A stretch of 64,000 nucleotides of DNA, taken from contig OY282559.1 of assembly GCA_958295665.1 (NCBI GenBank), positions 250,476,764 to 250,540,763 of the forward strand, given 5' to 3'. The notes beneath the pieces are model-generated. The model was not told the origin of the DNA. It ran no database searches and saw only the letters and a program-made list of their open reading frames with translations. Position numbers and translations under genes: made by a program. Of this stretch, positions 52,480-64,000 are shown piece after piece. The DNA comes from Tipula vernalis. Lineage: Eukaryota; Arthropoda; Insecta; Diptera; Tipulidae. Numbering within the stretch: the first letter of the stretch is position 1; the number at the start of each line of letters is the position of its first letter.

Positions 52480-53960
52480 ACCTGGAAGTCTAATTTTCGA
52501 TCACTTTTTGAAGCAGCTGGGACCGTATATCGGTAATAACGCGACAAATGTTTGGTTTCAAGTGGTCCATCAACTCTCGTTTATCGGTGTAGTCTAACGA
52601 CTTCACTTATCTCCACAGAAACTAATCCAAAGGTGTTAAACCGATTGAGGCGCGCGCTGTGTGAGATGTTGCGCCATCTTGTTGAAACCATACCTCTTCC
52701 AAATTAATGCCATTCATTTGGGGAACGGAAAGTCAGTAATCTTGGGTCTGTAGTGGCATCCCTTGGCTGCAACGTTTTGGCCGGCGTCATTTTTGAAGAA
52801 ATATCGACCAATAATGCCACCAACTAATAAAACACACCAAACAATGACTTTTCGTGGATGTAACGTCATCTTAATAACGGTTTGTGGATTTTCTTCACTC
52901 CAAATGCGGCAATTGTGCTTGTGGACGCAGCCATTAAACCAAAAATGAGCCTCACCGCTGAATAAAATTTTGTGGTAAAAATGAGGATCAAGAGTAATCT
53001 CGTTTTCGGTCCATTGAACCCACACGATGGCCATGCGACTTCAATTCTTGCACGAGTTGGACCTTGTAAGCCCGTAAACGAAGATCTTTCCGCAAAATCT
53101 TCCATAAAGTGGATCGACATTCGGGCCCTCCTCAATACTACGCTCTTCACAGCAACAGCTCATTGGGTGCGCACTACAGTTTCATGGTGCGAAAACGATC
53201 CATGGTTATTCGAATTACTTGGTGGTTTGGCGTCTATTGGAAGGGATGGGACTGGGGGCATCCAAAGTTGAGTAGATTAATCTACTCAGGCCATTTAGCA
53301 CATTTTTGGCCATTTGTCACAGGCTAAAGTACGGCGCTACAGGAGAAACCCTTGACAAAAAACCCTAATCTAAGGTTAATCAGTCCGGACAAGTATGCTG
53401 ACTTTGGATACCAGGCACCCTCCAGTTTTATTTAGCCTTCCCATAATATAGTATAGCTGAGTGACCTACGAGTATAGGCGAATTTCCATTCCCAGCAACT
53501 CGTAAGAGTAAAATCAAACGGAAGACGGGGCAAGGGTACGAATATACACGAGTGGGGCAGCCCTCTCGAAGCCCTTGGGTTCCAATGCTAACGCCTTTCT
53601 AGCAGAACTACATGCTGTAATAAACATCTAGCAGGGAGAGCAATAAGCCCAGATAGTATGTACCACGTACCGGCTGGTAGAATTATCAGGTTCATTAAGA
53701 GCCTGAATATTGACTTTACGGATAATTCAGTAGGGTCCAGTGCGAGGTGGCTGAATGGCCGTTCAATAATAACAATAATAATAATATTACAATTACTTGC
53801 TCGGGTGAGTGTTTATGTAATGACCGTAAAATGGGCGTAGCGCACGGTAAGTTTCGCGAACTGAACTACGTTTTTCGAAATAAATTTGCACTGTTTGCAA
53901 GCGTTGTTCTGGCGTAAGTATATTCCTGATGAAATGGCATATCAAACTGAGCACATGTCA
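52480..53960 (-). pseudogene. IS630-like transposase relic, split by a retroposon
   Basis: Minus strand. The N-terminus is at 53960-53800 (ILTPEQRLQTVQIYFEKRS then VRETYRALRPFYG), the helix-turn-helix part. After the retroposon (53221-53790) it resumes with LREDLRLRAYK..LVQELK and, at 53010-52730, DPHFYHKILFSGEAHFWFNG (the first catalytic Asp position reads G in S-D-E-A), then VIVWCVLLVGGIIGRYFFKN and ITDFPFPK. A frameshift leads to NLEEVWFQQDGATSHSAR, the second Asp block. Clearly decayed; same superfamily group as 36009-36913. Confidence 0.8.
53221..53790 (+). mobile_element. (AAT)n-tailed retroposon, copy 3
   Basis: Same 5' start (GGTGGTTTGGCG) and 3' tail as copy 1, with a target duplication AATTACTT at 53213-53220 and 53791-53798. 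It lacks about 180 bp of the 5' half present in copy 1. Inserted into an IS630-like relic whose coding sequence continues on both sides, which proves the borders. Confidence 0.85.
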
Positions 53961-54549
53961 GCTATCAAATTGGCTGTCGCTAGAAAAAGTGCTGCCAATT
54001 CGAAAGCAAACCTCTATAAAAACACCCTTTATAAACAGGATACAAGTACATTTTGTAAATATGTATAAGAATACTCGTACAAGACAAAAACAAAAATTTA
54101 TTAAATTTTTGTTGTTGTTTTTAATGTAAACTTTGATCTGATCCGGATCACTATGCGTCAAGAAATGCGGCTATTGCGTTTGACACAATAAAAATAAAAA
54201 TGGAAATATGTATTTCTTTTTATTGTGTGTGTGTGTGTGTGTGTGTGGGTACTGAGTAACTGTTTCTTTGTTTATTTTTTATTGTTTTTCTGTCTACTTG
54301 TGAGACAGTATTGCTTGTTAATTGGTTCGTAAAGGGAAGAAACAGTAACTATAAATTTGGAAAAGGATGCATTCACTCTGTTTTGTTATTCAACCTCCGC
54401 TATATACAAGAAAAGGCGCCACAGTCGAATGAGTAACGAATTGAGCTTCGTTGCCGAGAACAGTAAAAATCGCAACGTCGCAGAGTTTCTTTAAATCTGA
54501 TTAATTTGATTAATTTACTCATTTCTCAATAGTTACTTGAATCGCCGTA
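53961..54549. other. Unassigned, with (GT)n microsatellite
   Basis: A GT run lies at about 54224-54247. No gene or element seen. Confidence 0.4.
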
Positions 54550-54790
54550 TTGTTGACAGTAGAAGATAAAATTTATGATATGTGATTCCCTTTCAATTCC
54601 ACCAAATACAAAATATCACCTTCCTTGGCGTCAAATGTGATTTAGCCACCGTTTGTATTGTCTCACCACGATTTGCCCAAAATTTTTCTCGCACAGTGTT
54701 CTCGTACGTGACCCATTTTACGTCCCCCGTAATTGGTTCGATTTCGTATCTTTTCAACAGTCATTCGCAGGTGGAAATTCAATCTATTAA
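54550..54790 (-). pseudogene. Mariner transposase fragment
   Basis: The minus strand from about 54755 reads EIEPITGDVKWVTYENTVRE then KFWANRGETIQTVAKSHLTP and RKVIFCIWWN. This covers the first catalytic Asp (TGD-x-KW) and the conserved W-x-x-K-G-I/WW region of mariners. A stop follows at once. No terminal repeats were found. Confidence 0.8.
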
Positions 54791-56182
54791 ATTTTTCACT
54801 TTTAAATCTTGACATCTAGATTTTAAATGGTTTAAAACTGTTTGATTGTGAGGCCACAGTTAAAAAAAAAAGAAACCATAACTAAGTAACCGGAACGTAG
54901 CCAAAAGAATTGTTTTTGCTAAAGAGTATTTAGCAAAACCTAGGGTCTTTTCCGATTTAAGAATTTGAAGCGGTGAGAGTAAATTCAACGTGGTTGGAAG
55001 TGATGGGAGAACATACGCAAGAACATACGTAGAAGTATGAACACGTATTTATAACGGCAAAAAACCTCGAGGATCTACGGTGAAATACCATATAAAACGA
55101 GAAGTCTCCCTAAGGAAACTGACAAACACAGAATCTTTATGGAAACAAATTTAGGAGGCTTGGAAGAATACAATGAAAACCCAATCTGCCTCACTTACAA
55201 ATAATACAGGCAGGAGATGAAGTACAGTCTTGAAGAAAAAGGGTTCCCAAATGTTGAATTTTTCTAAATGACTTATTTTTTGAAGTACTAGGTGGCTTGA
55301 TTAAAATGCTAGCCAAAACACTCACCGCTACTTTTTCGTGTGATTGTCAACCTATGAATTATATTCATTTATATACCTATGAATTATTTTAAATAAATAA
55401 AAAAACTGAAATAAAGACCTTACTTGGAATTTTAAAGGTTAACGGTACGATATCATTACCATAAACTGAAAAACTTTTCATTGAATAGACAAATATAACA
55501 CAAATATGTCACTTTATTGACATATATTGTGAAAACGGCGAACATTTTTGGACCATATTGCTTCAAAATAGACGATGTTATTAGACTGCCATTAGCCAAT
55601 AATTGAAAATTTGAATTATTTTCTTTCATTTGTAATTATTATTTTCTAAAGATAAATGTATTATGTATATATTTACGTTAAATGGAAAAGTAAAATCATC
55701 AAAACTTGGGTTCTGTTTTCTTTTTTTCCAGTATTGTATAATAAAAGAAATTAATAGTAATAAAATTTTCATGTAAATTCATTGACAATTTATTTGGAAA
55801 TAAAAAGAGAGCCTTTTCAAATAAAGCTAAAAAAATTTGCGTAATTTTGCGAAAGAAATGCCGATTACGAATTAAATACCGGAAGTGAAAGTTCATATTT
55901 TTTTAATGTGTGGAGTAAGTTAATTTATGCATACTTTAATTAAACATGTATAGTTTTACTAATCAAAATTAAACATATTTTTTTGCAGTCAAACGATTTG
56001 CAGCTCAAATTAAACTCTTTCACTTCCAATTATTTATCAAACTAGTTTTTATCCAACTTTGGTTAACTTTTAAAAAGTTTGGTACCAACTTAAACTCAAC
56101 GACTTTAACAGAGTAATAGGCCTAATGCTTCATTCGTTGCATTTATCTCAGCTACATTATTTTATTAGTTCAAGCAGTTGTA
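54791..56182. other. No feature recognised
   Basis: AT-rich, no coding or repeat match on either strand. Confidence 0.35.
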
Positions 56183-57165
56183 AAGGGTTTTCCAATAAAA
56201 GTTGCTGAACTTTGTATTATCAATATGCTTTGATCGTTATTCAATTTTTGAGTATGTGACATTTCTATTCAGTGAAACCCTGCCATTAGAATTTAGAACA
56301 ATCTTTACAAATAATTGAAATTTACTAACAAAATTCTTGGTCATTATTTAATTTCAAACTTATCGTGAACCGCCAATTTTATGATTAAAATAATGGTCCA
56401 TCTGAACAAAGGGTTCGAAGGATTATTAACAGATTGCAACTGTTCAATTCCAATGTTTAATTTCGATTTATTAAATAAGGTAACATTCCTAGTTGACTAT
56501 AAATTAGTCGGCCTTCAATTTGCTGTTCAGCATAATGATGCTCACATACATACATAAGAAGAGTCATTGGTATGAAATTATTCAAAAATCCCAAATATAA
56601 TTAGTGGTCTCGGGCAGAGCAGGGGATCGATCTAATTTTGCAGAGGTTTAAATTAAAGCGAAAGATATTCACGATCTAACAATACCAAAAATTTGTAGCA
56701 GAGTCCCCGAGAAAACACTTGCGTGCATACAAAATATAAGTGACTAAATCACAATTTAATTAACAAAAAATAATTTTAAATTTAATTGATTTACCGTTTT
56801 GTTTTTAATTTTCCCATATTGCACATACAAATTTGTGCGCACAAATAATTTTGTTAAAAACTAAATTAACTGTAATTTTCCCTAGAATTAAAATTTAAAA
56901 GAAATCTTCAAGAAAATAATCTGTAAACTGGCTACTTCGGTTGTGCGATTTATCACCGCTGGATTATTTTCTGTTGGGGTATTTGAAAGCACAAGAAAAC
57001 GCCATTTAAACAGCACAGGTTCAAAGGACAACATTACTTGTACGTTCGAGAAAATAACACCGAATTTATTGGAAAGTGACCCAAAATTAGGTCAAAAGAA
57101 TGCACTATGTAAAGCATAGTCATGGTGGTCATTTGGTTAATGTGGTATTGATTGTTCATTGGAAT
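56183..57165 (+). pseudogene. IS630-like element relic
   Basis: The left end AAGGGTTTTCCAATAA after TA matches the terminus of 36009-36913. About 56300-56360 reads EQSLQIIEIY then NSWSLF, the helix-turn-helix start, and 56940-57160 reads CDLSPLDYFLLGYLKAQE then, frame-shifted, HGGHLVNVV, the last catalytic block and C-terminus. The middle is unreadable and the right terminal repeat was not found. Confidence 0.65.
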
Positions 57166-58589
57166 AGAAAAAGATTAAAAGGCTGTGCTTCAAGGCTGCA
57201 GGGTTTTACGTACAATGCGTCTTATGCCTAGTACAGCTTTTTAGTCGTAAATGAGGTTATAGGTTGATGAAATAATAGTACAGAAACAGAAATGAATGGA
57301 GTTTTAATTTTAAACTGTGAAAATATTTACATGTTGTCACCGCATTATTATACTGTCGTAAGTCCAAGATCGCAGTTTTGAGAAAAACGTTTAAAGTTGA
57401 AACTCGTTTGAAGTAGCATGGACTTACAAAAAAATAAAATTCTATAACTCCGAAACTATACTACATACGACAAAATGGTTTAAAGTTTTGAAAATAGTGA
57501 TCTTGGTAGTTACGACATTAAAATACTATTGAGACAGTTTCATCGCTACCATCGCAAACTATCGAATATGAAAAGTTCTTTTTAAGGACGGCAAAAATTA
57601 TTTGATTTTATGTACGTATGTACATACCATAATTACAATGAAAAAATTGCGCATAATATTCGAAACTTTGCCAGAGGCATTATCTGTGAATTTATTATTA
57701 AAGCTAAAAAAGTTTACGATTTGCGTATTATGACCAATTCTAGGGCTAGGTAGCGAATATGAAAAATTAATTTTTTCACATATGATAGTTTGCGCCGGTA
57801 TCTTGACGATAATTTTACTTTTACCACATTGTTATTTATTTTTATAATAAGAGGTGCAAATTCTACTTTTACAGCCCTCAATAGATAACTGGTTGTAGAT
57901 CTGGTGACAAATGCTGCCTTCGCTTTCATACCTTCCTTGTCAGTCCTCTTATTGTGGGGTTTCTTGTGTTTAAAATTTTCAGTTTTTCACGACGAATCAA
58001 ACAAAACGTCCAAGTTCGGGCTATCACATCGCTCTGTTCAGAGCTATACTAATTTTAGGGAGCTTGAGGCGGGCTGAAATCACTTAAAATAGCGACTGCT
58101 TCCCTTGCTTACTTCGTGACTTTGAAATTATTAACAGAATCAAACTTCATCTTTCTAAACCAGTTATAACCGCTCTGCTATCTTTTATAGTTTTTGTATT
58201 ACTAACGCGTCTGATATACTCATTTTGGCATATCGATTTTTCGTACAGACCTGACCTGCTAATTAATATCATTGTTTACATATACTCGTAGCTTTTATTT
58301 TGTAACCTTGTATTTTCGTACAAATGATCTTGCATCATATTAAACCCTTCGGCCATAGTTTGAACAATTTCGGATGGTTTACGATAAAATAATGTTCACG
58401 AAAATAATAAAATCAAAAACATTTCGGAAATAAATCTAAATCATCTCGGCCTTTCAATAATAATTGAAGTAGTAAAGATATATTTTTTTGCACCGTATCT
58501 TTAACATCAAGGATCGCTTAAACGATCAAACAATTTGAGCAACAAACAGTGTTACGCAAATGTTTTGTTTGTGTATGGTGCTGATTGTA
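57166..58589. other. No feature recognised
   Basis: No gene, terminal repeat or family match seen on either strand. Confidence 0.35.
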
Positions 58590-58815
58590 TTATTGCACAA
58601 CAGTTTGTATAAATTTAAACATGATTGAAATTATTTGTGCAACGATTGCTGTTGTGCGGCTGTTCGATACGTTTATGCAGATGATTGAGGGTCTTGTACA
58701 GCATTGTATCTTTTCCTTTGTGCCTTGTATATTATTAATTATTATTGTTGTGTAAGTGTTGTGCAAACACGTGAGCGGACCCAACGAGATGTTGTACAAT
58801 AAAATGTGTGCAAAT
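58590..58815. promoter_or_regulatory. Cluster of TTGTGCAA-like words
   Basis: TTGTGCAA or its complement occurs at 58593, 58635 and 58759, with near matches TTGTGCGG (58652), TTGTACAA (58792) and GTGTGCAA (58806). The word resembles C/EBP-type bZIP sites. No adjacent gene is identified, so a regulatory role is only a possibility. Confidence 0.25.
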
Positions 58816-59107
58816 GGTATGACCATGTATGGAACCCTTAGTGCATAGTCAATTTCTCACAAACTCGCTACATACTACATGAGTAACAGTAGATACCATT
58901 GGCGATTAAAGTAACAGGAGAAAATCAATTAAAATATCAAATCAAATCAAACCAAATTTTTACTAAAACAAAAAATCTTACAAATCTTTGTCAGCCTCAC
59001 AAAATGCTTTTTCGAACCACTACGGGGCAAGCGATACAACTAAAATTTCTCTCACTTTTCTACACAGTACAATATTGTGACGATTCATCATATAACGAGT
59101 TCACATT

Positions 59108-59180
59108 ATGAACAGCGATAGCTCAGACGGTTGGCGCGTAGCTTGAACATAAGGGTCGATGGTTCCATGGTCGTCATATC
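59108..59180 (+). mobile_element. tRNA-like SINE head or tRNA pseudogene
   Basis: AGCGATAGCTCAGACGGTTG has the form of an RNA polymerase III A box, and AAGGGTCGATGGTTCCATGG about 40 bp on resembles a degraded B box. The rest does not fold into a tRNA cloverleaf with matching acceptor ends, so it is more likely a SINE promoter than a working tRNA gene. No tail or target duplication is identified. Confidence 0.5.
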
Positions 59181-59289
59181 CCATGTTTTTATTACAACTA
59201 TTTATTCATTTCCAGTCAGAAACAGAATAACCAAGAATGAAGATGATTTATGAGACAGAATAAAGGAAATTTTGGGAGCAGTATTAAAC

Positions 59290-59537
59290 TGGTATATAAA
59301 CACGACCGATGACAAGCAGAAAACAGTTTTTGGTTTACTTTAAATCGTGTAGCAAGTGAAATAAATCTGTTGTCAAAACCCACACCAGTGGGTGGCAAGC
59401 GGACGGATTTAAAGAAGTAAAGTAAAAGCAAATACATATTAAAGTGTATAAAAGTAAAGTGAAATAAAGTCGAGTCAAGTGACACAGTGTTTTTAATTGC
59501 AAAATCCAGACGAACTTAGAAGCGCAGTTCGTAACAA
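59290..59537 (+). mobile_element. Possible solo LTR
   Basis: A TATA box (GGTATATAAACA at about 59291) is followed by an A-rich stretch with AATAAA and an end resembling the Gypsy LTRs at 4 and 7 kb in layout (GCAAAATCCAGACGAAC ... GTTCGTAACA). The similarity is in layout more than sequence. No target duplication found. Bases 59538-60134 show nothing. Confidence 0.35.
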
Positions 59538-60134
59538 TATATTATAATTAACTCAAATAAATTTGAATAGGTTTAAATTTTTACCAAGTTTTTAACCTCA
59601 ATGTCAGAATTTACATGTGAGTAATTTTGCAAATTTTTAATTTTTAGGAATCTGCCAAAAATAAAACTAAAATCGAACTAGTTGCCGAATAATGAATAAA
59701 TTACAATAGCCGACATTCAGCGTCTCGTTTTGTTTACTTTTATTTATGTTATGTGCAAAGAAAATGCAACTTTGCAAAAAAGACTAACATATCAAAAAAT
59801 ATACATACATAAATCATTTTCAATTTATTGCTGAAATCTATATTATTAACCAATATTATCATTCGATCGCAAAAACCAAGCATTTATGATACCTTATCGA
59901 TTTCTATAAATAGCGGCAAAATAAAATGAAAATTTAATCTCTTTTTACGCAGGTGGACACGCAGCTAAATTTACTATTAAATTTCTAATTTTGACGGGTT
60001 GCGGTGCTTGAGAGTGGGAGTAAAATCGAACAAGTGACCTTATTTATTTTAATGTTAATTTATAATTATAATATTATACAGTATACCAATTTAACATTTA
60101 TCTTACCATATTATGATTATTTTGATTGAGAAAG

Positions 60135-60750
60135 ATTGATTGTCATATTGGTTCGACAATCCACGTCCAGGTCCGGATAAACAGTTTGAAGATGAAGAAC
60201 TTCAAGCTTTATTTGATGAAAAGCCATGTTAAACTCAACAAGAAGAAGAAGAACTCATGAGCTAACCGAAGAGAATAAGAAATTATTATTGTATGTCTGG
60301 TGGGCTTGGAAAAGAATCATCTACTATGGGCTTCTTGAACCTGGTCAAACTGTCACGGCTGAAGCTCAACTGAACAAATTAGCTTATGCATTAGAGGAAA
60401 AAAGCTCATTCACGGGCCAATTAACGTGATCTGTCATATTGCTTCATGAAAACGCCCATCAACAAACAGCAAAATCAACCAGGCAAGTGATCTTCAACTT
60501 GGGCTTCAACAAGTTCTCCGGCATGCGGCATATTCTCCTGATTTAGCTCCTTCCGACTAATGTTTGTTTAGATCGATGCAGTCTTATTTGGCTGACGAGC
60601 GATTCTCGAGAGTTGAAGATGTTTGAAAATGGCTCGATGAATATTTTGCCTCCATACAACCAAGTTTCTATCGCGAGAGCATCCATCAACTACCACATAG
60701 ATGGCAAAGGACTATAGATAGTAATGGTGAATATTTGGATTATTAACGTT
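60135..60750 (+). pseudogene. Mariner transposase relic, internally deleted
   Basis: Starts within the helix-turn-helix domain: WFDNPRPGPDKQFEDEELQA then LFDEKPC. It jumps to VWWAWKRIIYYGLLEPGQTV and LNKLAYALEEK, then VILLHENAHQQTAKSTRQV (second Asp replaced by E), and later LADERFSRVEDV(R)KWLDE and GKGL-type C-terminal wording. Stops and frame changes occur throughout. Bases 60751-61543 are AT-rich without features. Confidence 0.8.
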
Positions 60751-61543
60751 TATAACAAGTATGTTTTTAATAAAGATGTAGCAAGCTTTAAGCCTGAATG
60801 ATGTCAAGCTTTAAGCCTGAATTCCACTGTGAATAATTGACTGAACTGACTTCAAGTCGAAAGAAGACAACAAAAAAAAAATCCATTGGAGTGACAAAGA
60901 TAAAGCATGTTTTTTTTTATTTTTTTTATAGCACAAATATCTTGATAAATTTTGACAGCGACAGCAAAAAATAAAAATAAAAAAAATAAATTTTTGGTTA
61001 TCACTTGGAGTTTTAATTTGGCTTTTTCACCGCCAATAAATTATTTAAAAAAAAAACCATCACTTTATTAAAATGCCAATAATAGTATTTAGCGATATTA
61101 TCACAATTGATCACAATTTAACTGTACACAAACTTTATATTTTTTTATTATCACAGCTATTTTAAAAGCAACCGCTAAAAAAAGTTATGACACTTTCCAT
61201 AAAAATAACAAACTTTTAATTAACTTAGTGTGCGGAAAAAAATTTGCGTTCGTACACAAAATTTGTGTGCGTAGATTAGTTGGATAACCATAAAATGACT
61301 TCGATTTTGATAATTTTTGACCATAATTATGGCGATCCACTAATACAAACACACATTTGATGTAAGTAAAATCTTGACTGACTTCGTTTTGTGTTTCTTT
61401 CACACAACCACCGATTTTATATTTTTATCTCCCTTTATTTTGACTGACAAACTTTTATTCGCAATGGAATTCAGGCTTTATAAATTATACAAATTTTAGT
61501 ATTAATTAGTCTTCCGAATATAAATGAGTGTCGTAGAAAAATA

Positions 61544-62640
61544 ATGCCACGTGAAAAATATTTATCGGACGTGGAAAAGGGCAAAATTCTAGCCCTTTCC
61601 GAAGAAGGTTTTTCGCTTAGCCATATCGGGCGAAAATTAAACTGCAATCATGTTACCTTAGTAATTTTTTAGGCGATTTGGTTAATTACGGAACAAACAA
61701 AACCGGAGGACCAAAAAAAAAAAGATGAGTTCACGCGAAGCTCGTGAGTTGGTTAAAGCCGCGAGTAATTCTTTTAAAAGCCTTAAGCGCTTAAATTAAA
61801 TGTGTCTCGAAGCACAGCATCTGAAATACAGTAAAACGATGTCAAAAACAAAGTTATTGCCACGACACAAAGCCGCTCGTCTTGAATTTATAGGGCAAAC
61901 ATGAGTCGCGACTGGTCAAAGGTAATTAAAGAATTACTTGTTTTGTTTTTATGATAACTATCCGATTTTATCATAACTAACCATTATTCAATTCCAGGTG
62001 ATTTTTTCCGATGAAAAAAAATTTAACCTTGAACCCAGATGGCATTCAGTACTATTGAAGGGATCTTAGAAAAGAGCCAAAGTACTTTTCTAAACGGAAT
62101 TTTGGTGGTGCTAGCTTAATGGTATTGGTTTCTGTTCAGTGGAAACCTTTACCTTAGCATTTCCATCCACTAAAATGAACAGCGTGGAGTACATTGGCGT
62201 CTTAGAAAACCATCTGTTACCTTTTTCGTAGTTACATCAAGACCAAAGCTGGATTAGATGAACTAAAATTAACCATTCAACATGCCTGGGAAGAAATATC
62301 AACCGAAATTATCAATTCGTTGGTTAGAAGTATGCCGAACAGGATTTTGCCTATAGCAGAAAACAAAAGTGTAGGTGGTTCAACGGATATTATTTTTTTT
62401 AGTTTGATTTATTTTATTGATTTTTTTTTTAATTAAAAAAAGTGGTTGTATAGTTATGCAACAAGACAATTTTAAAAAAAATGTTTTTTTGTATAAAACA
62501 ATTGAATTTTGTAACGGGTTTTTATATTTTGCTGTATTACGTCCTTATTCAAATTTTTTGCATTAAAAGTTTTGAAATTTTTTAGTCCGTTATTTTGAAA
62601 AATTAAAAAAACGGGTGGTTATATAGTTATGCAAAACCTG
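61544..62640 (+). pseudogene. Tc1-like transposon relic with direct repeats in its 3' end
   Basis: From ATG 61544: MPREKYLSDVEKGKILALSE then GFSLSHIGRKLNCNHVT, a Tc1 helix-turn-helix. Later frames give VIFSDEKKFNLEPRWHSV (first Asp), LAFPSTKMNSVEYIGVLENH, and HAWEEISTEIINSLVRSMPN at the C-terminus. The second Asp region is lost. The word GTGGTTGTATAGTTATGCA at about 62442 recurs as GGTGGTTATATAGTTATGCA at 62615, followed by AAACCTG and TA: an IR/DR-type 3' end as in Minos-like elements. The left terminal repeat was not found. Confidence 0.8.
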
Positions 62641-62864
62641 TATGTGAATTAATCAATCACCATACTAGAGAAGCAAAATTTGTAAATAACACCAAATTAC
62701 ACCGGTGGCACACTTAAAATTTTCTCTGAAAGAGCCGACCGTTTAAGTGGAGTGCTCAAGAAAATATATGTTTTTTCCGAAAATTGATTTGCTTTAATTA
62801 TATTTATTCCCACGTTAACCTTTTGTCTCGTGAGCATATTAATAAATTCATTCAATTTATTTTT

Positions 62865-63441
62865 AGGGCATAATGTAACTGGTGGGCCTACATAAGCGGT
62901 TCGGTTGAAATTTACTGAATAAATAAACATTCTTACATGTTAACCTCTACGATAGAATAATATTTTTAATATTAATAATAAAATCGTTAATTCGTATTGT
63001 GGAGTGTTTCTTAAACAAATACATAATTTCAAATATTTATCTTCCTATTGTTGAGCTTAATAATAATTAATAATGTTGGATGATCTTCTGAATTTGGGTG
63101 TTTTGCAAAATTTACCAGCTAACCAAATCGTACGCCTTCGTTAGCTAGTTGGTACATTGCAAACTACCCTAATTCAGAAAACCTCAAATATTATTAATTA
63201 TTATTAAACAATAGTTATCAAACTGTATTAGGAAGATAAATAAATATTTGAAATTATTTGTTTAAGAAAATCCCACAGTACGAAAATTAACGATTTTATT
63301 ATTAATATTAAAAACATTATTCTATCGTAGGGGTCAATATGTAAGAATGTTTATTTCTTCAAATAAACTTCAATCGAACCGCTTTTGAGCTTCAATTAAA
63401 CTATAAAATATCAGCCCACCTTCTCAGTTACATTATGCCCT
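62865..63441. repeat. 577 bp foldback (large inverted repeat)
   Basis: The arms start with AGGGCATAATGTAACT and its complement and meet at CGTACG (63129-63134). Shared inner words include AATAAACATTCTTACAT, CTACGATAGAATAAT, AATAAAATCGTTAATT and TAATAATAATTAATAAT. The right arm is longer than the left by about 40 bp, mainly an insertion near 63375-63420. No coding potential. Confidence 0.85.
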
Positions 63442-64000
63442 TAAAACAAATTATTTTAGTTTGCCATCTATAAATTTCTCAAAACAACATCGTTCATTTG
63501 TAAGTGTTTTTTAATTATTAATAAGACCTTATATTCGTTTTTAATTGATAACCGGACATTAATCCCACGTAATAACAACGCTTTCGTCTGATTTTGCAAT
63601 TTTCTAACTCAGCGCATATATATGTTGCAATGATTAGATTAGAAAGCGAATGGGACATGCATATAGGTAGATATAAAAAAAATATTTATAAAAAACATCG
63701 AAAGAAAGTAAAGAAAAAACCATTAGATTTCGTTACAATTTTCACCATTTTTGTCGGGGTCAGAAGTCATCTTATTTGATTTTTAAAATGCATCAATTCT
63801 GATCATTATTTCTCTTTCATACGATCAAAATATCTACATTTTTTCAAAGTTTAGCTCTACTTAAATCTTATGTTTCAAGTTTGAAGTACAGTACAGCTAT
63901 GAGAATATCTTTTTTTTTTTTAATTACATACATTATAAACTAATTATCCGACTCACAGATATTTTGAAATAATATTACTGGTCTGTATGACTAGTTAGTT
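63442..64000. other. No feature recognised
   Basis: AT-rich to the window edge. A 61-codon frame at 63594-63779 starts without an ATG and shows no motif. Confidence 0.35.

Noticed and set aside
59108..59180. Functional tRNA gene
   Set aside because: B-box region is damaged and no cloverleaf with matching acceptor stem can be drawn.

Overview
This is nuclear DNA from a eukaryote, almost certainly an insect. My best guess is a fly (Diptera). The evidence is strong AT richness by eye, 53-60 bp GT-AG introns, arthropod-type Tc1/mariner, hAT, Gypsy and non-LTR elements, and three recognisable host genes. I did not compute base composition and could not run a search, so the order is inference.

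Host genes. (1) 10149-11704 (+) encodes TRAPPC12, a TPR subunit of the TRAPP vesicle-tethering complex, in three exons. (2) 11896-14595 (-) is an uninterrupted 899-codon cytosolic aconitase / iron regulatory protein 1 gene. It converges on TRAPPC12 with only 191 bp between the stop codons. (3) 26919-31526 (-) encodes kinesin light chain, with three clear coding exons and a probable 7-codon last exon beyond a 2.9 kb intron. The three act in separate processes (trafficking, iron/citrate metabolism, microtubule transport). I see no sign that they form a system; neighbourhood is the only link.

Repeat landscape. Nearly all the rest that can be recognised is broken mobile DNA, often nested. 1-9.98 kb: at least five copies or fragments of one 513 bp MITE (called R1 here), foldback elements, a decayed Gypsy-type element (gag, protease piece, LTR pieces) and a 588 bp near-perfect palindrome ending 172 bp before the TRAPPC12 start codon. 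15.4-25.5 kb: foldback MITEs, an (AAT)n-tailed retroposon, a Gypsy pol relic, an RTE-like LINE relic and a second retroposon copy flanked by an ~80 bp direct repeat. 28.4-29.8 kb, inside the KLC intron: a hAT element with a perfect 8 bp target duplication, sitting in a pogo-like MITE. 34.5-44.7 kb: a dense stack of mariner, IS630-like and Tc1 relics, MITEs and LINE pieces, including a mariner whose missing C-terminal end lies inverted directly in front of its own 5' terminal repeat. 49-57 kb: a CR1/jockey-like LINE, a mariner fragment and IS630-like relics, one of them carrying the third retroposon copy. 59-63.5 kb: a tRNA-like SINE head, a mariner relic, a Tc1 relic with direct repeats inside its terminal repeat, and another large foldback.

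No transposase or reverse transcriptase here looks intact. Long stretches (about 31.6-34.5, 45.5-49.2, 54.8-56.2 and 57.2-58.6 kb) are AT-rich and hold nothing I can name; they may be introns, UTRs or intergenic DNA. I found no evidence of a new multi-gene system. The strongest leads are structural (mariner self-rearrangement, perfect palindrome, long target duplication), plus a possible active-site substitution in the aconitase/IRP1.
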